Origin: Pleurodeles waltl
Taxonomy: Eukaryota > Chordata > Amphibia > Caudata > Salamandridae
Direction of reading: 5' to 3'
DNA: 64,000 nt
Assembly: GCF_031143425.1 (NCBI RefSeq)
Contig: NC_090440.1
Coordinates: 341,003,844 to 341,067,843 of the forward strand
Part shown: positions 22,160 through 31,589 of the stretch, in pieces
How positions within the stretch are numbered: the stretch's first letter is position 1
Layout: each line of letters starts with the position of its first letter
The notes under the pieces: model-generated
The model's input: the letters and a program-made list of their open reading frames with translations, nothing else
Database searches by the model: none
Told to the model about the DNA's origin: nothing
Position numbers and translations under genes: made by a program

Positions 22160-25100
22160 TTACACCATGTGCCAGGTTGAGTTATCCCTTATTTGTAGAT
22201 TAGTACTATTCTAGCAGCTTAGGTTGATAGAGGTAGCTATAGCAGAGCAGCTTAGGCTGAACTAAGAGACATGCAAAGCTCCTACTATCCCACTTACATC
22301 ATATAGCACTATATCATAAGAAACACAATACTCAGAGTTACTAAAAATAAAGGTACTTTATTTTAGTGACAATATGCCAAAAGTATCTCAGAGGATATGC
22401 TCCCTTAGGAGGTAAGTAAAATACACAAAATATACACACAAACCAAAATCAGGTAAGTAAACAGTTAGAAAAGTAGTTGAAACACTGTAGAATACAATAA
22501 GATTCAATAGGAAACAGTAGGCCTAGGGGCAACACAAACCATTTACTCCAAAAGTGGAATCCGAACCACAAATGGACCCCAGGCCTAGTGTAGTGTGTAG
22601 AGGGTCTCTGGGAGTGTAAGAAAACACTAAGGCCCATATTTATACTTTTTTAACGCCACATTTGCGCCGCTTTTTGACGCAAAAACGGCGTAAACTTACA
22701 AAATACAATTGTATTTTGCAAGTTTGCGCCGTTTTTGCATCAAAAAATGATGCAAATGCGGTGCTAAAAAAGTATAAATATGGGCCTAAGGGTGTCCAAG
22801 ATACCCCACCCCAAGACCCTGAAAAGTAGGATTAAAGTTACCCTACAACCCCAGAAAGACTGTAAAGACGAGATAGGGGATTCTGCAAGGACACCAACTG
22901 ACTGCAAAGCACAAAAGACAGATTCCTGGACTTGAGGACCTGTAAAAGAAGGGGACCGAGTACAAAAGTCACGAAAGTGTCCGGTGGACAGGAGCCCACT
23001 AAACCCCGGATGAAGGTGCAAAAGGGCTGCCTCTGGGTGGAAGAAGCTGAAAAGTCTGCAACAACGGAAGGTGCCAGGAACTTCTCCTTTGGTCAGAAGA
23101 TGTCCCACTGCGTGCCGGAGGATGCAGAGTTGTTTTCACGCAGAAAGATTTTAAACAAGCCTTGCTACCTGCAAGAGTTACAGTTGAAGAAAATGGGTGC
23201 TGCCGGGCCCAGGAAGGACCAGGAGATCGCACCTTGGAGGAGGAGACAGAGGGGGTGCTTGGCAGCACAGAAAGCCCACACAGAAGCAGGCAGCACCCGC
23301 AGATGTATTTGAACAGGCATTCAAGAAATCTGAGCATGGCAGTTGTCCCAACACTACAAAGGAGGGTCCCACGAAGTCGGTGGTCAACTCAGCAAGTTGA
23401 GCAATACAGGAAGTAGTGCTGGGGACCTGGGCTATGCTGTGCACATAGGATTCCTTGCAAAAGTGCACAGAAGCCCTAGCAGCTGCAGATCACCCAGTAC
23501 ACAGGATTACTGTCTGGCATGGGGAGGCAAGGACTTACTTCCACCAAATTTGGACACAAGCACCACTGGACTGTCGGGGTCACTTGGATCCAGCTCCTGT
23601 GTTCCAGGGACCACACTCGTCAAGATGAGAGGGGACCCAGAGGACCGGTGATGCAGATGTTTGGTGCCTGCATTAGCAGGGGGAAGATTCCGTTAACCCA
23701 CGGGAGATTTCTTCTTGGCTTCCAGTGCAGGGTGAAGGCAATCAGCCCTCAGAGCATGCACCACCAGGAAACAGTCGAGAAAGCCGGAAGGATTAGGGGA
23801 TACAATGTTGCTGGTAGTAGTCTTGCTACTTTGTTGCACTTTTACAGGTGTCCTGGAGCAGTCAGCGGTCGATCCTTGGCAGAAGTCAAAGAGGGAGATG
23901 CAGAGGGAACTCTGGTGAGCTCTTGCATTTGCTATCTGATGAGGAACCCACAGGAGAGATGCTAAATAGCCCTCAGAGGAGGACTGGCCACCTAACCAGG
24001 TAAGCACCTATCAGGAGGGGCTCTGACGTCACCTGCTGGCAGTGGTCACTCAGAGGCCTCCATTGTGCCCTCACAGCCCTGCGATCAAGATGGCAGAGGT
24101 CTGGGACACACTAGAGGAGCTCTGGGCATCTCTCCTGTGGTGGTGATGGACAGGGGAGTGGTCACTTCCCTTTCTTTTGTCCAGTTTCGCACCAGAGCAG
24201 GGGCTGGAGGATCCCTGAACCGGTGTAGACTGACTTATGCAAGGAGGGGACAATTTGTGCCCTTCAAAGCATTTCCAGAGGCTGGGGGAGGCTAACCCTC
24301 CCCAGCCTATAACACCTATTTCCAAAGAGAGAGGGTGTAACCCTACGCTCTCAGAGGAAATGCTGTGTTCTGCCTTCCTGGGACTGAGCTGCTGAGACCC
24401 GAGAAGGACAGAACCCTATATGTGATGTGGGAGCAGCTGTAGCTGCAGTGCAAGCCTCAGAGAGCTGGTTTGGCAATACCATATTTGGAATGGGGGGACA
24501 ATTCCATGATCTTAGACACCTTACATGGCCATACTCGGAGTTACCATTGTGAAGCTACATGTAGGTATTGACCAATATGTAGTGCAAGTGTGTAATGGCG
24601 TCCCCACACTCATAATATCCCAGGAAATGGCCATGAACAATGTGGGGGCACCTTTGCTAGTGCAAGTGTGCCCTCACACTTAGTAACTTTGCACCTAACC
24701 TTCAGCAAGTGAAGGTAAGACATATAGGTGACTTATAAGTTACTTAAGTGCAGTGAAAATGGCTGTGAAATAGTGTGTGCACTATTTCACGCAGGCAGCA
24801 CTGGCAGGCTTCTGGAACGGTTTGTCTGAGCTCCTCATGGGTGGCAAAAGAAATGCTGTAATCCATAAGGATCTCCTGGAACCCCAATGCCCTGGTACCT
24901 AGGTACCATATACTATAGAATTATAAGTGGGGGGCAGTGTACCAATTGAAATTGGTAAATCAAGTCACAGGCCTATATTGTAAAATTTAAAAGCAGAGAG
25001 ACCATAAGCACTGAGGTTCTGGTTAGCAGAACCTCAGTGACACAGTCAAGCACTACTGACAACGCATACATTAGGCCACAAACTATGAGCACTGGGGTTC

Positions 25101-25274
25101 TGGCTAGCAGGATCCTAGTGAGCCAGGTAAAACACACTGACATATAGGTTTTTATCTATGGGCACTGGGTTCCTGGCTAGCAGGATCCCAGTCACACAGT
25201 AAAAACACACTGACACACACTCACAACCAGACCAAAAGTGGGGGCAACCATGCTAGAAAGAGGCTACTTTCTCA
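22160..25274 (-). mobile_element. LTR-B (gypsy LTR, inverted)
   Basis: Read on the minus strand it begins TGAGAAAGTAGCC at 25274 and parallels LTR-A along most of its length, without the satellite array. Repeated phrases such as CTGGCTAGCAGGATCC near 25.1-25.2 kb are internal direct repeats. It ends near 22160 with GGTGTAAGTA, fused to LTR-A. A 156-bp MITE lies within it. The open frames at 22.9-24.3 kb have no recognisable domains and I treat them as LTR sequence. Confidence 0.65.
22631..22786. mobile_element. 156-bp palindromic MITE with TAA duplication
   Basis: It begins GGCCCATATTTATAC and ends GTATAAATATGGGCC. Almost the whole unit is one inverted repeat: GCGCCG and TTTTTGACGCAAAAACGGCG arms face each other around TACAATTGTA. 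TAA lies on both sides (22628-22630 and 22787-22789), giving a clear 3-bp target duplication of the TWA type used by Harbinger elements. Confidence 0.85.
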
Positions 25275-25378
25275 TAGAGCCGTTGTCCAGTATGATGGGC
25301 ATGTGAAAAAGGTGTTATGACAGTGGACAGTCAAAAGGATGTCACTGTGACACACAAAGGGGTATGTTCTGAAGTGGT

Positions 25379-26196
25379 TCAGTTCCTGGCTTTGGTTTTG
25401 GTCTTGGCATCAGTGGAGGCTGGATGTCTTGTTGGATGTCCTCGCTTGCATGCGGGCTCCTCAGCTACAAGGAAAGGGGAGCTGGTGTCCTGTGTGTCCT
25501 GTGGCAGGGCCTCCATACCACTGATTAAGGCTGACGTGGAGTGCTCAGATGTGATCTGGATTATGGTAGGGGCCTGCTGGTGGGAGGTAGACTGATGCTG
25601 GATAGGGGCAAGTTCCGTCAACACCCTTGCTATGGTGGCCATGGTGGAATTGTGGGTCTGCCACTGCTGCATGGCCTCCTGATGGTTCTCCCACTGTAGC
25701 CTCTGGATCTCCTGCAGGGTAGTGACGATCTGGGCCATGGTGTCCTGGGTTTGGTGGTATGCACCCAGGACCTGGTTGAGTGCCTCCTGGCCTGTCTGAT
25801 GTTGTTGATGCCCCCTCCCTTGGACCACTGATCTCCTCATACTATTCCTGGTCCCCTGTGCCTGTGCCCTTGGCACAGTGTTCCCACTCCCAGTAGCACC
25901 AAGGACTTAATTGTCCGGGGCGGGTGCCCTTGACTCAGGCCCCTGTACTGTGGGGCACACTTCTAATTGAATGGTCCCTGAGGCGCAGGTTTAGTAAGGA
26001 GGGGCTAGTTGTGGTGTTATAGCCAACCAGGAAGGTGAGTCTGGAGTGTCTAGGTTGGGGCTGCTAGAGATGGACAGGCCAGTCGCCCCAGATGGCCCAG
26101 GCATTTCAAAGTCCTCCAGACACCCACTGGGGCCTTCAACCTGGAGAGGGCTGTCTGACCCTGGCATTGTCTGCTGGATGACAGTAGCAGGGTTTG
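25379..26196 (-). pseudogene. Harb-H SANT2-type protein, exon 2
   Basis: This is the C-terminal exon of the second SANT-type protein of Harb-H. It starts after a CCACAG acceptor near 26197 and ends with TKTKARN. The distal part (LGAYHQTQDTMAQIVTTLQE and QIQRLQWENHQEAMQQW-like residues) aligns with IGAYHRSQETMATVLARFQE in Harb-A and looks like an amphipathic oligomerisation helix. The upstream region is Ser/Pro-rich. A frame change between 25876 and about 26100 breaks it. The two exons of this gene are now 30 kb further apart than in the intact relative because the gypsy array lies within exon 1. Confidence 0.65.
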
Positions 26197-26730
26197 CTGT
26201 GGATGGAAAGGGTGAGAGTTATTACGTGGAAATGTTGTTGTACTGTCACGGTGTGCTGCTTGCAGTGGGTGGAATAACCCAGGTCTGACAATGACATTTG
26301 CAGCAATGCTGACACTGCATGGTGAATGGCCTTTGGGCCATACTTTTCATATCAATTGTAGTTGTGGGTTTGCTGTTTGACCTTGCTGTAATTGGCATTG
26401 GTAATGAGGTGGTGTTGGCTAGCAGTCTGGGTGGGCTGCGGGATGACTGTCCATGCAGGGGCACCATTGTAAGGTGTGAGTGTGACTCAGATTCGGCATG
26501 CCTAGTGCTGAATAGTGGTAGTTGAGGAGATAGTGAAGGTTTAGCGTGCATTGTTCAGGGTGGGTGTGTGGATGGTGGGAGAGGGGTGGTGTGGCATGCC
26601 GAGTAGGAAGCTGGGGTGATAGTGGGGGATGCATTCTTGAGGTTTTTGATATGATGGGGAATGGTAGGTGCTTGGGAGGCATACAGGACTGGAGTGGTTA
26701 GTGCTCAGGTGGGTGTAGCTTCCTTACCAG

Positions 26731-26981
26731 TACCAATCCCTCCAATGATTTCTGTCAGGTCCTCAGGATGCATGATGTTCAAGACCTTCTCCTCCCAGGT
26801 TTTCAGGTTAAGGGGAGGAGGTGGGGGTCCACCATCAGTCTGTTGAGGGCGATGTTGTGCCTAAATGCCATGGAACGGACCTTCCCCCTGAGGTTGTTCC
26901 ACCTCTTTCTGATGTCTTCCTTTGTACGTGGGTAGCTGCCGACTGCGTTGACCCTTTTGATGATCCTCTGCCATAGCTCGG
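26731..26981 (-). pseudogene. Harb-H SANT2-type protein, exon 1, 3' part
   Basis: This is the second half of a Myb/SANT-like domain cut by a gypsy insertion: LWQRIIKRVNAVGSYPRTKE, then DIRKRWNNLRGKVRSMAF, aligning with VWQRIVDRVNAVGQHPRNRE in Harb-A. It ends at a G|GTAAGG donor near 26730. The first half, up to RKTE, is at 56996-57110. Joining across the target duplication CTCGG keeps the domain continuous, which proves that the gypsy array is one insertion. Confidence 0.8.
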
Positions 26982-27450
26982 TGTTGGAAAATGGGTTATT
27001 GGTAAGGGCAGGTAGGTACCTACACTTAGCAATAGGCCACTAACCTCCACTAAGGTCCAGTTAGGTCTCAGTAAATTAAACCCAGCCCAACCCTTGGTAG
27101 CTTGGCAACGAGCGTCAAGGCTTAACTTAGGAGACAGAGTGTAAAGCATTCAAATATCACAAAACAGTGATTAAATAAAACACAGGAAACAGTTTAAAAA
27201 CCCAAAACCAATTTATAAAAGTAGATTATATTTGTATCTTTAAAATGACACCAAAACGAATAAAATCGGATAAGGGGAACCGGAGATATGAATTTTTAAA
27301 GAATTATTATTTTCTTAGCGTCTAAAAACAATCGGGTCATCTGGTTGCACCTCGACTGGGGCAAAGTCAAAGTTTAAGGCCGACCGCGATGGAGCCCTGC
27401 TCGGCTACAGGCTGCGGGAGGCCTCGGTTGAAAGTTTACCTTCATACTTA

Positions 27451-28038
27451 GGGGGTCATTCCGACCCTGGAGGTAAAAACCGCCAGGGCCGTGACCGAAG
27501 GAAAGCACCGCCAACAGGCTGGCGGTGCTTTCCTGCCCATTCTGACCGCGGCGGTAAAGCCGCGGTCAGAAAAGGGGATCCGGCGGTTTCCAGACGGATT
27601 ACCCCTGGCTGGGCTGAATCTCCATGGCGGCGCTGCTTGCAGCGCCGCCATGGAGATTCTGAACCCCTTCCCGCCATCCTGTTTCCGGCGGTTTTTACCG
27701 CCAGGAACAGGATGGCGGGTATGGGTGTCGTGGGGCCCCTGGGGGCCCCTGCACTGCCCATGCCACTGGCATGGGCAGTGCAGGGGCCCCCTAACAGGGC
27801 CCCAGCATGATTTTCACTGTCTGCTTAGCAGACAGTGAAAATCGCGACGGGTGCAACTGCACCCGTCGCACCCCTGCAACACCGCCGGCTCCATTCCGGG
27901 CCTTTCCTTTGGCGGGCGCCCGCCGGCACAGCGGGAAAGCCAGAATGTCCGCTGCGGTCTTTTGACCGCGGTGCGGCCAGATGGCGGTGACCGCATGGCG
28001 GGCGGCTACCGCCGCACGCCACGGTCAGAATGACCGCC
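27451..28038. mobile_element. Hairpin-chain Harbinger MITE (copy 1) in LTR1
   Basis: It is flanked by TTA (27448-27450 and 28039-28041), with ends GGGGGTCATTCCGACC and GGTCAGAATGACCGCC. The interior is a succession of perfect or near-perfect short palindromes. Examples are AAAGCACCGCCA/TGGCGGTGCTTT, TGACCGCGGC/GCCGCGGTCA, a 19-bp arm around CTTG at 27.64 kb, CTGCACTGCCCATGCC/GGCATGGGCAGTGCAG and TTTTCACTGTCTGC/GCAGACAGTGAAAA. No coding capacity. The TIRs match those of the autonomous Harb-A. Confidence 0.92.
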
Positions 28039-28522
28039 TTAGTATTTTTTTCGAAGATTTTCTTCAGCGGGACGAACCTGCCAGTCCAATCCGACCTCCT
28101 GGAGCCCTTCTCCGGATACGCGATGCTGGAATCCTCGGTGGAGATTTTTACCTTCGGACTTAGTCGTTTTTTCGAGGTGAAAATCCTTCGACCGGGGTAA
28201 ACCTGGATCTTGATCCAACGTCCATGGAGCCCTCCTCGGATACGCTGGCTGGGAGGTCCCGGTCAACTTTTTACCTTCCGACTTAGTCTCTTTTTCGGAG
28301 ATTTTTCTTTACCGGGACGAACCAGCAAATCAGGCCGGGTTGCGGTTGAGGCAAGCCGGCTAGAGTTGCCTCGGCGGGTCGGTCCCTCTATTTTTTTACA
28401 AAAGTTGTGCAAACTTCTCCAAACTTCTGGGGCTTCTCCCAGATGTCCTTTTAAGGTTCTTTTGGGGTGCACAGCTCACCCCAAGGGTCCAGAAGTTCTG
28501 AGATGGTCCTTGGGGGGTGCGG

Positions 28523-28541
28523 ACTACAACTCCCAGAATGC
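28523..28541 (+). promoter_or_regulatory. ZNF143/STAF-like motif in LTR1
   Basis: ACTACAACTCCCAGAATGC matches the well-known vertebrate SBS-type promoter element bound by ZNF143 (consensus about ACTACAATTCCCAGAATGC). It is antisense to the retroelement and identical in all three LTRs. Function is inferred from the motif only. Confidence 0.6.
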
Positions 28542-30038
28542 ACCTGGCGCAAACTCCTTTTTGGCCACTGGACAGTGGTCAGCTGGTCGCTTTCTTCAGG
28601 AGTTGGTGCAGGGGACTCTGGATAGCAATTTTTCACCTGTAGCAAACAGGGAGTCCCTCCTTGAACCAGTTGAAGCCAGGCAAAGTCCTTCTTGTGGTGA
28701 AGCCCAAGTGTGCAGCTGGTGCAGTCCTTCTGAGTGCAGGTTCCAGGTGCAGGCCAGGGGTCCAGCAGGACAGTCATTCTTCTCCTTTGGTTCTTCCTTG
28801 TTGGAATCTGATGGGGATCTGAGGTGTGGGTTCAGGTCTGCCAGTTTTATCCTTGCTCCTGGGTGAAAAGCAGGGGGGTCCTGGTTCTCCAATCAGGTGC
28901 AGGGTCCTTCCCCCTGTGATGACCACTTCCTGGGAAGTGTGGCAAAAATCAATCCCAGGAGGCAACATTCTCTAAAAATCCATCATGGCTGAATCTGATT
29001 TTTGGAGGTTACATCTGGCTGAGCCCACCCACTGGTGTGGCTAAAAATCATAAACACACCCCTCTCCTGCCCTCTCCTAATCTAATCAAGGGGGCACCTA
29101 GTTGTCTGGGGTTGCAGGATGTGGGGGTGTTGCTGGTTGCTCCAAATGTCCTTCTCTGCCTTTGAAGACCAGTTTGGCAGCCCTCCCCCTTCCTGCCTCA
29201 CCATCTGCTGAGGGGAGATTCACTCCCATAGGCACATTCCTTTGTGTGAAGCTAGGCCACTTCACACCTCATCAAGGCAGCTTGGTCAAGCTGCTCAAGG
29301 CTGGCCAATCAGAGCACAGCAGCAAAAACAATGCAGGGCTGAAATTGGCAACTTTTCAGGTAAAGTTTAAAACTCTTTACCTGAACAAGTTATATTAAAT
29401 CCAACAACTGGAAGTTGTGGGATTTATTACAACACTTAATTTGATACCAAACTCTTGGTATGCATCATTTAAGGAGACTTTAAAAATTAAAATAAAGTGT
29501 CCCCATTCTAGCCTATGAAGGCCATTTACTACAATGAGGGAAAAACTAATTTGGCTGTTTTTACACCACCAGGGCTTATAAAACTATTTTTATAAAGTCC
29601 CTGCTTATAGTTACATGGCACCCAGCCCTAGGGGCACATAGGGCACATCTTAGGGGTGACTTATATGTAAAAATAAGGCAGTTTGAGACTTTGGAACTAC
29701 TTTTAATTCCAAAGTCGAATTTGCATCTAACTTTAATTTAAAAGCAGCCAGCAAGGCAGGCCTGCCTTTAAAATGACACTGGGCACCTCAGCAGTGCACC
29801 TATGGGTGCTCTACCTATGCTGTGGACCCTAAACCTACATGCCCTACCATATACTAGGGACTTATAGGTAGGTTAACTTAGCCAATTATAATTAGCGTAA
29901 TTTGCATATCCATTTTACACAGAGCACTGGCCCTGGGATTGGTAAGCAGTACCCAGGGCACAGCCAAGAGTCAGTAACCACCAGTACCTGTCCAAAAAGT
30001 GTGGGGGTGACCAGGGCAAAAAGGAGGACTTTCCTACA

Positions 30039-30049
30039 CTGCCCCCCCA
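30039..30049 (-). other. Polypurine tract, internal region 1
   Basis: On the element strand, TGGGGGGGCAG immediately precedes the TGTAGGAAAG start of LTR1, the expected position of the plus-strand primer. Confidence 0.75.
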
Positions 30050-30067
30050 GATGAAAGGTGATGGGTA

Positions 30068-31468
30068 CTAACCTACACCCTGGTAGTCCTCATCAACTAA
30101 GTGGAAAAACCTGGAAAGGCCATCCGCATTGGCATGGGCAGTCCCAGGTCTGTGCTCCACTGTGAAGTCCATCCCCTGTAGGGAAATGGACCACCTTAAC
30201 AGTTTTGGGTACTCCCCCCTCATCTGCATCAATCATCTGAGAGGTCTGTGGTCAGTTTGTACACGGAAGTGAGTGCCAAACAAGTAAGGCCTCAACTTCT
30301 TCAGGGACCAGACCACAGCAAAGGCCTCCCTCTCAATGGCACTCCATCTTTTCTCTCTGGGGAGTAGTCGCCTGCTGATGAAGGCAACTGGTTGATCTTG
30401 GCCCTCTTCATTAACTTGTGCTAACACTGCCCCAATCCCTTCCTCTGAAGCATCTGTTTGCACTATAAACTCCTTGCTATAGTCAGGGGCCAGTAACACT
30501 GGTGCTGAACACATAGCCTGTTTTAGGGTGTCAAAAGCTTTCTGACACTCGGGGGTCCAAATGACCTTCTTGGGCTGTTTCTTGGAGGTAAGCTCAGTCA
30601 GAGGGGCCACTATGGTCCCATAATTCTGAACAAACCCCCGGTAGTACCCAGTCAGGCCAAGAAAGGCCCTGACCTGAGTCTGGGTTTTAGGAGCCTCCCA
30701 ATCCAGGATAGTCTGGATCTTGGGCTGGAGAGGTTGTACATGGCCTCCACCAACAAGGTGGCCCAGGTACACAACTGAGCTTTGCCCTATCTGGCACTTG
30801 CTTGCCTTGATAGTCAGGCCTGCTTGAAGCAGGGCCTGAAGCACTTCCTTCAGGTGGACCAGGTGGTCCTCCCAGGTGGAACTAAATACAGCTATATCAA
30901 CCAGATAAGCTGCACTGAAAGATTCCAACCCAGACAGGACTCTATTCACCAACCGTTGGAAGGTGGCAGGAGCATTTTTCAAGCCAAAGGGCATCACCTT
31001 GAACTGAAAGTGGCCCTCTGGTGTGGAAAATGCTGACCTCTCCTTAGCTCCTGGACTTAAGGCAATCTGCCAGTATCCTGAGGTCAGATCAAACGTGCTC
31101 AGGAATTTGGCAGCCCCCAACCTATCAATGAGCTCATCAGCTCTAGGTATGGGGTGAGCATCAGTCCTCGTGACTGCGTTTAGACCTCTGTAGTCCACAC
31201 AAAATCTCAATTTTTTCTTCCCAACTTGGGGATTAGGTTTGGGCACCAGTACCACTGGACTGGACCAAGGACTGTCAGAGGGCTCAATTACCTTGAGCTC
31301 CAACATCTTAGCCACTTCAGCTTTGATGTTGGCCTTGACCTGGTCAGACAGCCTGTACAGCTTGTTCTTGACAGGCAAGCTGTCACCAGTGTCAACGTCA
31401 TGGACACACCAATTGGTGAGTCCAGGGGTCAGGGAGAACAGACTGGCAAACTGTTCCAAAACTTGTTT
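30068..31468 (-). pseudogene. Gypsy pol, copy 1: reverse transcriptase and RNase H
   Basis: This is the RT-RNase H part of pol, downstream of integrase and separated from it by an in-frame TGA at 31469-31471. From the EQFASLFSL residues, RT blocks are VIEPSDSPWSSPVVLV (about residue 57), [20 protein letters not shown] (85), FSTFDLTSGYW-like (120), VMPFGLKNAPATFQRL (155) and the active-site box AYLVDIAVF (184-192). The box should read YLDD, so a catalytic Asp is lost. RNase H begins with IVQTDASEEGIGAVLAQ (332) and includes RRLLPREKRWSAIEREAF. A TGA at 30233 stops the long frame before the last RNase H block, which continues in the same frame to a stop at 30068. It would copy element RNA into DNA, but this copy cannot. 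Confidence 0.93.
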
Positions 31469-31471
31469 TCA
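31469..31471 (-). other. In-frame TGA between integrase and RT, copy 1
   Basis: GAC TGA AAA CAA separates the two pol halves without a frame change. The identical codon and context occurs in copy 2 (47493-47495). It is either an inherited nonsense mutation or a readthrough site. Confidence 0.6.
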
Positions 31472-31589
31472 GTCTTTTTGTTGCTGGTCTGTCAACTTGG
31501 GAGAGAGTACCACTCCCTCCACTGACCCATCTTGTGCATTTGAGGACAGGAGGTCTGGCAGAGGTTCACTCTCCTCCTCCTTCCCTTCA

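Larger units (their letters stand above)
26982..30038 (-). repeat. LTR1 (3' end of the array) with a 588-bp MITE
   Basis: About 2.47 kb of LTR plus the MITE at 27451-28038. Near its element 3' end lie three diverged sub-repeats of about 120 bp, each ending in ACCTTC..ACTTAG (around 27447, 28159 and 28285). The first of these holds the MITE. The LTR also carries an ACTACAACTCCCAGAATGC motif. Open frames within it are not conserved as proteins. Confidence 0.9.

Noticed and set aside
28210..28866. 218-codon plus-strand frame in LTR1, also found in LTR2 and LTR3
   Set aside because: It is conserved only because the LTR is repeated; it lies antisense in the LTR, has no domain, and its start differs between the LTRs.
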